From: Scytonema hofmannii PCC 7110
GTDB taxonomy: Bacteria; Cyanobacteriota; Cyanobacteriia; Cyanobacteriales; Nostocaceae
Length of the DNA: 64,000 nt
Assembly (NCBI RefSeq): GCF_000346485.2
Contig: NZ_KQ976354.1
Span: 9,430,666 to 9,494,665 of the forward strand
Reading direction: 5' to 3'
In this document: piece after piece, positions 55,572 through 63,941 of the stretch
How positions within the stretch are numbered: position 1 is the first letter of the stretch
Layout of the letters: each line of letters opens with the position of its first letter
Translations under genes and position numbers: made by a program
Notes under the pieces: model-generated
Databases searched by the model: none
Told to the model about the DNA's origin: nothing
What the model saw: the letters and a program-made list of their open reading frames with translations, nothing else

Positions 55572-55934
55572 CTAGTTTGGAGAAGGGGGGGTAATGGCGT
55601 GTATAGTTATACGACTAATGGCTATAGCATCAGAACCAGTGTCAATAGAACGAGTGTGAGTCTTGATTACAGTTTTTGCGCCTTCAGCATCCCCAAAAAC
55701 ACTAGCTGTAGCTGTAGCATCAACTGGATCGGAGGCTACAGCGACAACAAGAGCTTTACCATGAGCTATAAAACCATTGTGAGGTAACTCTTTAATAGAG
55801 GCTGTTGCAATCGCACTAACATCGCTTGAGTCACCCTCAGCAATTCCTTCAAAACCGATTAGGAGTCCAGTACCACCTATAATGGCACTGTCTTCAAAAA
55901 TGGTGTCCAGATGACTTAAATCAGAAATAATCAT
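55572..55934 (-). CDS. MIISDL-family secreted peptide b (120 aa)
   Basis: The start is set at ATG 55934 because MIISDLSHLDTIFEDSAIIG matches the other family members. The 18 codons upstream to 55988 are not conserved. Double Gly at residues 20-21 (IIGG). The mature part is Ala/Ser/Thr/Asp-rich (SDVSAIATASIKELPHNG; ATASVFGDAEGAKTVIK) and aligns with the 51242 protein throughout. Probably a C39-ABC substrate; no modification enzyme is obviously dedicated to it. Confidence 0.75.
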   Translation of the reverse strand: MIISDLSHLDTIFEDSAIIGGTGLLIGFEGIAEGDSSDVSAIATASIKELPHNGFIAHGKALVVAVASDPVDATATASVFGDAEGAKTVIKTHTRSIDTGSDAIAISRITIHAITPPSPN

Positions 55935-56079
55935 AGTGGAAATAAAACCATGAAACATCATTTGATTGAAATGTACTCTAGAGTTCAAGTAGTGCTTGAA
56001 CTTCTGAGTCTCTTTGCTTTTACTTTCCCTTAGTGTTATGTTTGGGTTGGCATAACCAGCTAAGATTCAAGAAAAAATC

Positions 56080-57132
56080 TCAGCTTGCTCGTTGGCAAGA
56101 AAAATAGTTATTAAGGCTTGGCACCCTGTCTTCAATCGATAAATGCGATCGCATTGTATGGGCGGAAGAAAGCAGAACTTCTGCAATTGCCTGAGAAATA
56201 GGCAACTCAGAGTAGCATTCTAGCCAAAAGAATTCGCCAACAGGATTAACTTCCAGGAATACATAGCGACCGTCTGGTGTCAAAATGATATCAATCGCTC
56301 CATAGTTTAAGCCAAAATAAGCCATTAGATGGAGAAGTTTTCTCTCGATATCTTGTGGCAAATTGTAAGGTTGCCAAGTATTGATTAATGCAACACCCTG
56401 CCGTCGCCAATCGTATGTAGCCTTTGGATTGCATTGCGAGTCAACTGCAGCTGTAAACACCCGTTCTCCTACAATTGTTGTCCGCAATTCCAATGCCTTA
56501 GGTAATTTTTCCTGAAATGTCATGGGACAGAAACGCAACCCATCTAGATTTTCTAGATCGGCATCTTTCACTGGGTTTGTAAAAACAACTTGTTCTTGCC
56601 CTTCCTTGTCGTAGATGGCAAAGGAAGAAAGCATTTTCGCAATTATGCCTTGTTCGCATTCAGAGGCAAATTGCTTGACAGTTTTTGGATTGTTGGTTAT
56701 TAAAGTCCGTGGGGTGTCTAAACCTAACTCTCGCGCTACTTGCAACTGCAGTTGCTTGTTTTCAGCAAACCGAATATTAGGTAAGAAATCGAGGTGGAAC
56801 CCTTTTATGCTGGCAATCATCCCCATAATTGTTGCACGGGATTCCTGAATAGAAGCTTGTCTAAGTTGTGGCTCCATTTTACTGGGAATTCTTGACCCAA
56901 TAGCAATGCGTCGATACCAAACAGCAGAGATTTCGCTCAAGTCTAGCTTTTGTGAGTCAGTAGTGAGAATGAGTTTTTCGCATCCTTTACTGTAGTACAC
57001 ATCTAGCTGTACTTCTGTGGGAAATTTGTCTGTATCAAAACGAAAAGCTTTTCCTCCTTTGTCTGTAATGGCATTCATAACCAGAGGAATACTTTCATTG
57101 TCTTGACTGTGAGTAATGATTAAAACTGACAT
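56080..57132 (-). CDS. mdnC: microviridin ATP-grasp ligase, ester-forming type (MdnC/MvdD family)
   Basis: 350 aa. It begins SVLIITHSQDNESIPLVMNA, the N-terminus I associate with the MvdD/MdnC branch. ATP-grasp features include the KxxLQ/ENKQLQLQVARELGLDTP segment, the Lys in EQGIIAKML, TFQEKLPKALELRTT, and the metal motif FLEVNPVGEFFWLE. In microviridin synthesis this enzyme closes the two ester (lactone) rings between Thr/Ser and Asp/Glu side chains. It lies 54 bp after mdnB. The assignment to the ester branch rests on recalled sequence. Confidence 0.88.
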   Translation of the reverse strand: MSVLIITHSQDNESIPLVMNAITDKGGKAFRFDTDKFPTEVQLDVYYSKGCEKLILTTDSQKLDLSEISAVWYRRIAIGSRIPSKMEPQLRQASIQESRATIMGMIASIKGFHLDFLPNIRFAENKQLQLQVARELGLDTPRTLITNNPKTVKQFASECEQGIIAKMLSSFAIYDKEGQEQVVFTNPVKDADLENLDGLRFCPMTFQEKLPKALELRTTIVGERVFTAAVDSQCNPKATYDWRRQGVALINTWQPYNLPQDIERKLLHLMAYFGLNYGAIDIILTPDGRYVFLEVNPVGEFFWLECYSELPISQAIAEVLLSSAHTMRSHLSIEDRVPSLNNYFSCQRAS

Positions 57133-57186
57133 TTTAAATTCGTTTGTAATATTAATAACTCGTAGGGGCGCGGCGGCCTTGCGCTC

Positions 57187-58203
57187 CTACAAAGGGCATG
57201 ATTCCTTTAGGTCAAAACTGCTAGAATTCTCAAATAAAGCATCAGCGATCGCACTGGAAATGGGGTAATTCAAATCCCGCTCCAGCATTCCCCACTCTCC
57301 TGTAGGATTAACCTCCAAAAAGACGTATTCTCCTGATGGAGTTTGGATAAAATCAAAGGCTCCAAACACAAGACCAAAGTGGGCCATAAAGGCTTTAATG
57401 CGAGCGGTAACTTGATCGGGAAGTTCATGGGGTTGCCATACACAGGCTTCTGAATTAGCACATCGCCAATCAAGGGTAGAGTCTGCGTAAACAGATGCAT
57501 CTAGTGCTCCTACAAATATATTGCCATTCACATAGACAACTCGTAGTTCTTTGTACTTGGGAATTTTTTCTTGAAAAACCATTGGGCAATAACGTAATGT
57601 TTCGGCATCCAATAAATCTTGTTCTTGAACTGCACTAGTATACATAAAGAAAGGAGAGCCTTTCATACTTATGGATAGAGGAGTCAATAACTTGGTTATA
57701 ATTTTCCCTTCCAACTTGTAAAAAAACTCCCGTACTTCCTCAGCATTATTTGAAACAAGAGTTTCAGGAATGGTCAAGCCGACTTCACTTGCAACTTTCA
57801 ATTGTCGCAATTTGTTTTCTGCAAAGTTAATCCGCTCTAAATTATCTACCCAACGAGCTTCTCTGAGACTATCCAAAAAGCCATCTAAGGCAGCTAGTGA
57901 TTCTTTTACACAAGCTGCTTGGAACTGTGGAGCTATTTTTTTATCAATTTGAGGTTGCCATATGCGACGCATCCAAACTGCATGCACCTGCTTTGTGCTT
58001 ATAGAGCGGTTGTTGTATTCCAACCTGTGATAGCTCCCAAAGTTGTTTAACTGAGCTTTAAGTTGTACGAACAGTGGAAACTTATCAGTGTCTAGGCGAA
58101 CTGGTTGTGCGCCTTTTTTGGATAGCGCTTCCTCTACTCTATCCACTGTGAAAAAATCACCACTGTGGGTAATTAATAGAACAATGTCACATGACAGGTG
58201 CAT
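57187..58203 (-). CDS. mdnB: microviridin ATP-grasp ligase, amide-forming type (MdnB/MvdC family)
   Basis: 338 aa. The N-terminus DIVLLITHSGDFFTVDRVEE and VWMRRIWQPQIDKKIAPQFQ fit the MvdC/MdnB branch. The ATP-grasp core shows INFAENKLRQLKVASEVGLT, MVFQEKIPKYKELR and FLEVNPTGEWGMLE. It should close the Lys-Glu lactam ring after ester formation. The start is only 8 bp after the precursor stop, giving the order mdnA-mdnB-mdnC of known clusters. A degenerate 29-bp palindrome overlaps its stop codon. Confidence 0.88.
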   Translation of the reverse strand: MHLSCDIVLLITHSGDFFTVDRVEEALSKKGAQPVRLDTDKFPLFVQLKAQLNNFGSYHRLEYNNRSISTKQVHAVWMRRIWQPQIDKKIAPQFQAACVKESLAALDGFLDSLREARWVDNLERINFAENKLRQLKVASEVGLTIPETLVSNNAEEVREFFYKLEGKIITKLLTPLSISMKGSPFFMYTSAVQEQDLLDAETLRYCPMVFQEKIPKYKELRVVYVNGNIFVGALDASVYADSTLDWRCANSEACVWQPHELPDQVTARIKAFMAHFGLVFGAFDFIQTPSGEYVFLEVNPTGEWGMLERDLNYPISSAIADALFENSSSFDLKESCPL

Positions 58204-58211
58204 AAGCAGTT

Positions 58212-58529
58212 TTATTCTATGGCAGTAGTATCTACAGCATCTACAGTCTCTATAGCGATAACGTCATCGTCACCATCAGATGGGTACTTTAATGTAACAG
58301 CATATTCGTCTGTATCCGATGGATATTTTTTAGTAGCGAAATCACCGCCCTCTTCATTATCAGAAGGATACTTTAAAGTCGTAAATATTTCATCTTTTTT
58401 CGGACGGGTGGGGTGTGCTAACCGATAACCACCATGAACTTCATCCATTTCCTCTTCAGACAAGTCTTCACAGAATTGTCCTTCCAAGTAACGGGCAAAG
58501 AAAGGTAAAATTTGTTCGTTGTTAGACAC
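58212..58529 (-). CDS. mdnA: three-core microviridin (graspetide) precursor
   Basis: 105 aa, start GTG 58529 with a strong AGGAGG site about 10 bp upstream. The leader holds the ligase-binding helix PFFARYLEG (residues 9-17) and ends EVHGG (33-34). Three cores follow the TxKxPSDx[DE][DE] pattern: TLKYPSDNEE (51-60), TKKYPSDTDE (66-75) and TLKYPSDGDD (79-88). The predicted rings are Thr-Asp and Ser-acid esters and a Lys-acid amide per core. The third core has Asp where the lactam Glu is usual. The double Gly suggests export through a C39-ABC system. An acidic tail follows core 3. Confidence 0.95.
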   Translation of the reverse strand: MSNNEQILPFFARYLEGQFCEDLSEEEMDEVHGGYRLAHPTRPKKDEIFTTLKYPSDNEEGGDFATKKYPSDTDEYAVTLKYPSDGDDDVIAIETVDAVDTTAIE

Positions 58530-58830
58530 GATGTTGCCTCCTTTTAGCTGAAAGATGTAACCTTGTTATAAATTGAAGAATTCAAGATGAATACTTCGCT
58601 ATTTGAATGAGTTATTTTAAATTGGATTTTAAGAATTTTCATATATGATTTAGTTTTCCACAAAAATATCTTGTTTTTCTAAAAATCAATTTTCAGATTT
58701 CGGCTTTTAAAAAATTAATATGGCAGGACCCTGATACAACTTCTTTATTAATTTGGTAGGCCCCAAGACAAGTTCTTTATAGAGAAGAGCTATTCTTAAA
58801 AGATTCGACTACACCAGTCTTCATACACCT
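58530..58830. other. intergenic region upstream of the microviridin operon
   Basis: About 300 bp, AT-rich. It should carry the mdnA promoter (near 58570-58700 on the minus strand) and the end of the RTX transcript. No clear hairpin or small gene was seen. Confidence 0.5.
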
Positions 58831-60114
58831 CTAGCTAGGAGTGGGACCAATAAACGTTCCAGCTGCAAAAGTTCCTGAGAATTCAACCACCCTGGCAATA
58901 ACCTCCAAGCCGCCAGTAACTTGTACCGTCAGAAATGTATCTCTGCCGGATATGAATGAACTTATACCACTTGGGTTATTTACCTGGATTTTATCGCTGC
59001 CATTCTGGAATGTGTAAATATCCGCGCGATCGCTAATGCCTAAGATGACGTTACCATTGATAGTAACGGGAGTACCAACACCACCAGCATAGAAATTACC
59101 ATTGGCATTTCCTAGCACGAAGGTATCTGAATTACCGTCGGTACCAAAAGCATCTCCCTTACCATCGCCAGTTTGATCGATGTAGAGACCGCCGACTAAT
59201 ATATCGAATGAACCTGCTTGACCGCCACCATTCAGGATGTCGTTACCAATGCCGCCAACGAGGGTATCATTACCGTCGCCTCCTGAGATAGTGTCATTAC
59301 CACCGAAGCCTGCGGTGGGAGGGCGATCTCTGAGTGCAAGGTTGAAAATAGCGTCGCTTCCATCAAGGTAGTCATTGCCCGCACCCCCTGTGATGTTGTC
59401 AGAGCCACCGCCTCCATAAACAATGTCATCGCCAGGACCTGCACTGATAGTGTCATTGCCATCAGCTCCGCTACCCCGGTCTCCGTAGATCGTATCGTTC
59501 CCAAGGTCTCCATCAAGATTATCATTGCCGCTCTCCCCGGCGAGGATGTCATTATCTAGCCCACCGGAGAGCTGGTCATCACCAGCGTCTCCATAGAGTT
59601 CATCGTTACCACTGCCGCCATTAAGAGTGTCGTTGCCTGTACCGCCATCAAGTATGTCTTCACCAAAACCGCTGTCTAGGAAGTCATTTCCTGCTCCCCC
59701 AAGGAGCAGGTTACTGCCGAAGGGGTCTAGGAGGGTATCATCTCCATTTCCTCCATCTAAGAGATCGTCCCCATTACCACCGTTGAGAAGGTCATTTCCC
59801 GATCCTCCGTACAGGTCATCAATACCATTATCGCCATTTATGATGTCGTCGCCACCACCACCTACGACTAGGTCGTTGCCATCGCCCCCAGAGAGAATGT
59901 CAGCACCATCATTTGCGCTTTCGGGGGTGTTGTTAGGGTTAGTTAGATCGACCGCACCGTCACCGGAGATTCTGTCGTTGCCTTCGTCTCCTCGGATTAG
60001 GTCAGATCCACCCAATCCAGTTAAGATGTCATTACCCTTACGACCAAATATTTCATCCGCTTCAGCTGTACCAACTATGTTGTCAGCTTGGTCTGTTCCT
60101 CTTCTAAAAACCAT
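58831..60114 (-). CDS. long RTX calcium-binding protein (427 aa)
   Basis: Almost the whole first 300 residues are nonapeptide repeats (GRKGNDILTG, GGDGNDLVVG, GGSGNDLLNG, GGTGNDTLNG and others, more than 20 units) forming calcium-loaded beta-rolls. The C-terminal ~120 residues (DTFVLGNANGNFYAGG; ILGISDRADIYTFQNGSDKI; VVEFSGTFAAGTFIG) resemble the cyanobacterial RTX tail used in type I secretion. There is no Sec signal. It lies between the microviridin operon and two MIISDL peptide genes on the same strand as cassette C. ATG start at 60114. Confidence 0.92.
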   Translation of the reverse strand: MVFRRGTDQADNIVGTAEADEIFGRKGNDILTGLGGSDLIRGDEGNDRISGDGAVDLTNPNNTPESANDGADILSGGDGNDLVVGGGGDDIINGDNGIDDLYGGSGNDLLNGGNGDDLLDGGNGDDTLLDPFGSNLLLGGAGNDFLDSGFGEDILDGGTGNDTLNGGSGNDELYGDAGDDQLSGGLDNDILAGESGNDNLDGDLGNDTIYGDRGSGADGNDTISAGPGDDIVYGGGGSDNITGGAGNDYLDGSDAIFNLALRDRPPTAGFGGNDTISGGDGNDTLVGGIGNDILNGGGQAGSFDILVGGLYIDQTGDGKGDAFGTDGNSDTFVLGNANGNFYAGGVGTPVTINGNVILGISDRADIYTFQNGSDKIQVNNPSGISSFISGRDTFLTVQVTGGLEVIARVVEFSGTFAAGTFIGPTPS

Positions 60115-60192
60115 TTGAATTTTCTCCTCATATCTAAACTATTAAAGATGCTGCAATTACATGGATATAAATCGCGAGCGCTCGACAATGTC

Positions 60193-60462
60193 TTAAGACA
60201 CAGAAGCACTGGAAACAGCAGTAGCGGAAGAGACGGTGTTATTGCCAGATGCTGCTGAAATAACTTTAGTTTCACTGATTGCATAAGAACCTTGATTTCC
60301 TTTGTATGCAAAAAGGTTAGTAACAGCACTTGTCTGTGTGTTATCACCAACAGCCAATGCCGAAAATTGAGACCAGGCATTAGCATTGCGACGACCGCCA
60401 CTTACATTTTCAGACAATGTTTCAGACACGGTTTCCAAATAATCGAGATCGGAAATTATCAT
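60193..60462 (-). CDS. MIISDL-family secreted peptide c (89 aa)
   Basis: Leader MIISDLDYLETVSETLSENV then SGG (GG at 22-23), followed by a core rich in Ala, Ser, Asn and Thr (RRNANAWSQFSALAVGDNT; SAASGNNTVSSATAVSSASV). Many Ser/Thr and no Cys. An AGGGAG site precedes the ATG. It lies 78 bp upstream of the long RTX gene on the same strand and may be co-transcribed with it. Confidence 0.78.
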   Translation of the reverse strand: MIISDLDYLETVSETLSENVSGGRRNANAWSQFSALAVGDNTQTSAVTNLFAYKGNQGSYAISETKVISAASGNNTVSSATAVSSASVS

Positions 60463-60546
60463 AGTCTCCCTTTCTTCTACTAATTTTGTTCATCTCAACG
60501 CGGAACTTCTTCTCATTCCCCACTCTTAACTTTTAGGGTAATGTAC

Positions 60547-60590
60547 AAAAAGTTGGCTCCTCGTGTCTAAACACAAAAAGCCAACTTTTT
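60547..60590 (-). terminator. intrinsic terminator after peptide d
   Basis: A 12-bp perfect stem (AAAAAGTTGGCT / AGCCAACTTTTT) with a 20-base loop. On the minus strand it ends in a T-run. It is placed 90 bp after the peptide gene at 60683, separating it from the next peptide gene. Confidence 0.8.
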
Positions 60591-60682
60591 AGGAATGCCT
60601 TAGTGAAGATTATTCTAGGGCACGTACGTCTCTAGAAATTACCCCAAATGTATCGTTTGAGGTAACTCTTAGGGTTGTGCTA

Positions 60683-61006
60683 TTAGTCAGCAGCAACAAC
60701 CACAGAACCAGCTAAGCTAGACAGCTTACCTTCAACAGCTAGAGCGGAAATCACAACTTCAGAGTCGGTGTCAGATCCGATAGCTTCAGCATCAAATACG
60801 AAAGTAGCTGAGTTACCTTTGAGGTCTATGTCAGAGGTGATAGTTGTGTTCTTCTTGAAGTCGATGTCAGTGTAGCTGTCAAAGTTGAGGTCAACATTGG
60901 AATCAACCTTGATGTCTAGATTCTTCTTGTAATCGAAGCCTCTTCCACCACCAACAACAGCAACTTCGTTTGCAACTTCCAAGTAGTTCAGATCAGAAAT
61001 AATCAT
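60683..61006 (-). CDS. MIISDL-family secreted peptide d (107 aa)
   Basis: Leader MIISDLNYLEVANEVAVVGG (GG at 19-20). The core alternates charged/polar and aliphatic residues (DYKKNLDIKVDSNVDLNF; DIDFKKNTTITSDIDLKG), a strong beta-strand pattern, and ends SSLAGSVVVAAD. No Cys. A GGAGAAAA site precedes the ATG. It has its own terminator, so it may be highly expressed. It is the first gene downstream of export cassette C. Confidence 0.8.
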   Translation of the reverse strand: MIISDLNYLEVANEVAVVGGGRGFDYKKNLDIKVDSNVDLNFDSYTDIDFKKNTTITSDIDLKGNSATFVFDAEAIGSDTDSEVVISALAVEGKLSSLAGSVVVAAD

Positions 61007-61446
61007 TTGGTTTTCTCCTGGGAATTAAACTTTGTGTTTGGGAATTTGTTTTTGTGAGCGGTTTGTTTTCGCTCACATTTCTAATATACAAGATTCAATT
61101 TAAAAAGCAATAGTTTAACGGTGTTTTTTTCATAAAATTTACTTATATAAAAATCAAAAAAAAAGCAGTTTCTTTTAATGGAGTTTTCGGAAATTTTAAA
61201 CCTATTATTTGACACGACAATACGGTCAATATAAGCATTTTTATATTGACCGATAAATAATATTTTTGATGTTTTACCTAGGCAAAAGTTGTCACGATAA
61301 CACCTTGATATTGTTTATTTAAAAAAAAATAGTAATAGAGGAATAACTGTTAGCAATCAATTTTCTAAAAAAAATTTAGTTCAATCGTTATTGGCAAAAA
61401 CGATTTTTCTCCTGAAGGATATTTTCTATATTTAGTAAAAACGGCA
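61007..61446. other. AT-rich intergenic region between cassette C and peptide genes
   Basis: About 440 bp, strongly AT-rich with poly-A/T runs (61313-61335). It should hold the promoter of the peptide gene at 60683 near 61030-61100. No gene is seen. Confidence 0.5.
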
Positions 61447-62226
61447 TTAAGCCTGCTTGCGTAACTCTTCAGACTGTTCATGACTGACATCAATTAGCTG
61501 AGGCACAATTTCCATGAGTTCAATTTCTTGTTTTAACCAAAGAGAAAATAATTCTTGCTGGATCTCTTCATTTAGTTTCTCATCTAATTCGGGTTGAATA
61601 ATTTCTTCTACCCAAATTAAATACACTCCTTTAGAAGTCACAATTGGCTTGATCGTTTCTGGAGGATGGGCAGCAAATACAGCAGCAGCAATTTCCGGTC
61701 GTAAATCTTTACGGTATTGAATTCCTTTATATCCGCTAGCACAACGTAGTTCTGGTTCTTGAATGTATTGGCGAGCGATTTCTTGAAAAGTGATTTCACC
61801 TTCTTGCAAGGCATAAAACAGTTCCAGGGCTAAATCTCTATCGTCAAGAATGACTTCATAGATAGCAGTCGTAACATAATCCAAGTAGTGCTCATAAAAA
61901 TATTTTTCAACTTGTTTATCAAACAAATGAGCTGCCAATTTCCTTGCAAGGACGTTGTTACGGGCTATTGCTTCAAAATCATATAGAGTCAGATGATGTT
62001 TTTTTAACCACGTCCAAGTGTCTTTAGCTGTGACGAGTTTCTTTTCTAGTCGCAGATGATCTCCCTCTTGCTGTAATTCTTCTTCCGAAACTGTTATGCC
62101 TTCTTCTGAAGCAGCCTTAGCAATAATTTGTTGTTTGGCTATAGCTTCCAAAAATTCTGGGATTTGGCAAGAAAGTTGAATGTTGCGAATTATGTCTTCA
62201 GAGGAAATATTTAGAGTTTTTAACAT
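61447..62226 (-). CDS. parvulin-type prolyl isomerase of export cassette C
   Basis: 259 aa, the third paralogue of this family in the window (EVILDDRDLALELFYALQEG; TIKPIVTSKGVYLIWVEEII). It has an N-terminal helical chaperone-like half and a C-terminal degenerate parvulin half. It lies 100 bp downstream of hlyD, as in cassettes A and B. Its closest neighbours downstream are the MIISDL peptides and the long RTX protein, which may be its clients. Confidence 0.85.
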   Translation of the reverse strand: MLKTLNISSEDIIRNIQLSCQIPEFLEAIAKQQIIAKAASEEGITVSEEELQQEGDHLRLEKKLVTAKDTWTWLKKHHLTLYDFEAIARNNVLARKLAAHLFDKQVEKYFYEHYLDYVTTAIYEVILDDRDLALELFYALQEGEITFQEIARQYIQEPELRCASGYKGIQYRKDLRPEIAAAVFAAHPPETIKPIVTSKGVYLIWVEEIIQPELDEKLNEEIQQELFSLWLKQEIELMEIVPQLIDVSHEQSEELRKQA

Positions 62227-62326
62227 AAGGTATTCCCTTCTAAGATGTTGGAGTAGAGGCTGTTAGTTGCTAGTTGCTAAAAAATATACAAAATACTGTT
62301 TGCTAACTACTAACTTTGATAGTTGA

Positions 62327-63889
62327 TTAAAAATCTAAGCCGCCTTTTTGCAATTGCTTAAATGGATCTACGACTAAGTCAATAACTCGCCTTTGGCGAA
62401 GAACGATTTCAGCATTTGCTGTTTGACCGGGGGATAATAAAATACGTTTATTCCCATTTTGGACATAAGACCGATCCAGAGAGACTTCTAACTCAAAGCT
62501 TTCTACATTGCCTTGTGGTGTTTCAGTCACTTTTGAATCTGGAGATATCCAACGCAGTTTCCCTGAAACGATGCCATACTCTTGGAAAGGGAAGGCATCA
62601 AACTTGACTTTCACAGGCATCCCAAGTTTCAACAAACCGCTTTCCTGGATAGGTATACTTGCTTTAAGGACTACGTCAGCATCCTTGGGTGCAATCTGAG
62701 CAACTCTTTGACCGGGTTGTAGCACGGCTCCTGCTTTTGTAATTGGCAGATCGAAAATGACACCATTGATTGGCGATCGCACCTGTCTTTGGCGCATTTG
62801 AATTTTTAAAGATGTGATTTGGGTCTTAGTTTGGGCGATTTCCGATTGGAGAGTATTAACTTGTGTTTGTAACTCTTTAAATTGTTCCTCAGTTTTAAGA
62901 TTTGCCAGTTTTCCTGTATGGAGCAGGCTTTCATAACTGCGTTGTTCTTGCTGTAAGCGAAGTTCCGCTTGCTGAATATCAGACTTAGCCTGATGAAGCG
63001 TTTTTTGATAACTGCTTTGTTGTTCTTTAAGGCTCTCCTGTGCTTGGTTAATTGCTGTTTGAGCTTGTAAAAAACGTTCGTAATTTTCCTTCACCGCTTG
63101 TTCGACCTCGTTAAAGCGATCTTGTGACATGACCCCTTCTTCAAAGGCTTTTTTATAGCGTGGGACTTTTTCTTGAGCAGATTGGAGACGAACTTGTGCT
63201 AACTTACGATCTGCAATACTTGAATTCAAAGCTTGTTGCGTTTGATTGACTTGCGCTAATTTTTCTTCTTTCTGGATGTTATAAGTAGTTTTCAGGGCAT
63301 CTAAGTTTTGTCTAGCCTGCTCGACTTGAGAAAGCTTTGCTAATTCTTGGGCTTGATTTTGTTGCTGTTGGGTACGGAGAGAGAGCTTTAATTGATTCCG
63401 AAGGATATCAAAATTCGCCTTTTGATTTTGTAGCCCTTGCAGTTTCTCTTGGACCTGATCCAGTTCAGTTTTCAAGACGTCTGAGTCCAACTCCAACAGA
63501 ACCTGTCCGGCTGTAACATTCTCACCTTCTTTGACCCTAACAAAATTAACAGTACCCTGTGCTGGACTATCCAATTTTTGTGTTGAACCCTTTGGTTCTA
63601 AACGTCCTCTGGCACTACCTGTTTCGTCAATTTTTGAAACCATTGACCAAGGTACGACAGCGATACAAAATCCTAGCAATGCATACAGTAAAGAACGCGT
63701 CCAGAGGCGTGGTAGAGCATCTAGTAACTCTTCAGTACCGTAATGCCAATCTTCTAGTTGATTTGTTGCGTCTGTTTGATGATTTAAGTCAGTCGTTTCG
63801 GATTCTTTTTGCGGAGCGAGGTAGTTTTTAGGCTCCTCCGCTTCTTGCTTGGAAATTGCAGAAGATGAATTGTGAGATGAAATAGGCAT
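62327..63889 (-). CDS. HlyD-family membrane fusion protein, cassette C
   Basis: 520 aa from ATG 63889 (MPISSHNSSSAISKQEAEEP). One membrane helix near residue 75 follows the conserved YGTEELLDALPRLWTRSLL. Next come lipoyl half VNFVRVKEGENVTAGQVLLE, a long coiled coil, second half VRSPINGVIFDLPITKAGAV, and C-terminal RQRRVIDLVVDPFKQLQKGG. It is a close paralogue of the proteins at 30750 and 39695. It couples the exporter to an outer-membrane channel that is not in this window. Confidence 0.93.
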   Translation of the reverse strand: MPISSHNSSSAISKQEAEEPKNYLAPQKESETTDLNHQTDATNQLEDWHYGTEELLDALPRLWTRSLLYALLGFCIAVVPWSMVSKIDETGSARGRLEPKGSTQKLDSPAQGTVNFVRVKEGENVTAGQVLLELDSDVLKTELDQVQEKLQGLQNQKANFDILRNQLKLSLRTQQQQNQAQELAKLSQVEQARQNLDALKTTYNIQKEEKLAQVNQTQQALNSSIADRKLAQVRLQSAQEKVPRYKKAFEEGVMSQDRFNEVEQAVKENYERFLQAQTAINQAQESLKEQQSSYQKTLHQAKSDIQQAELRLQQEQRSYESLLHTGKLANLKTEEQFKELQTQVNTLQSEIAQTKTQITSLKIQMRQRQVRSPINGVIFDLPITKAGAVLQPGQRVAQIAPKDADVVLKASIPIQESGLLKLGMPVKVKFDAFPFQEYGIVSGKLRWISPDSKVTETPQGNVESFELEVSLDRSYVQNGNKRILLSPGQTANAEIVLRQRRVIDLVVDPFKQLQKGGLDF

Positions 63890-63941
63890 AGTTTGATCTC
63901 CAAGTAGGGAGATGAGAAGATGGGAGGATGGGAGAGATGAA

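Noticed and set aside
59627-60118. A Pro/Ser-rich 163-codon plus-strand frame
   Set aside because: It is the complement of the RTX nonapeptide repeats; low-complexity PPS/PSP composition is the expected shadow of GGxGxD codons.
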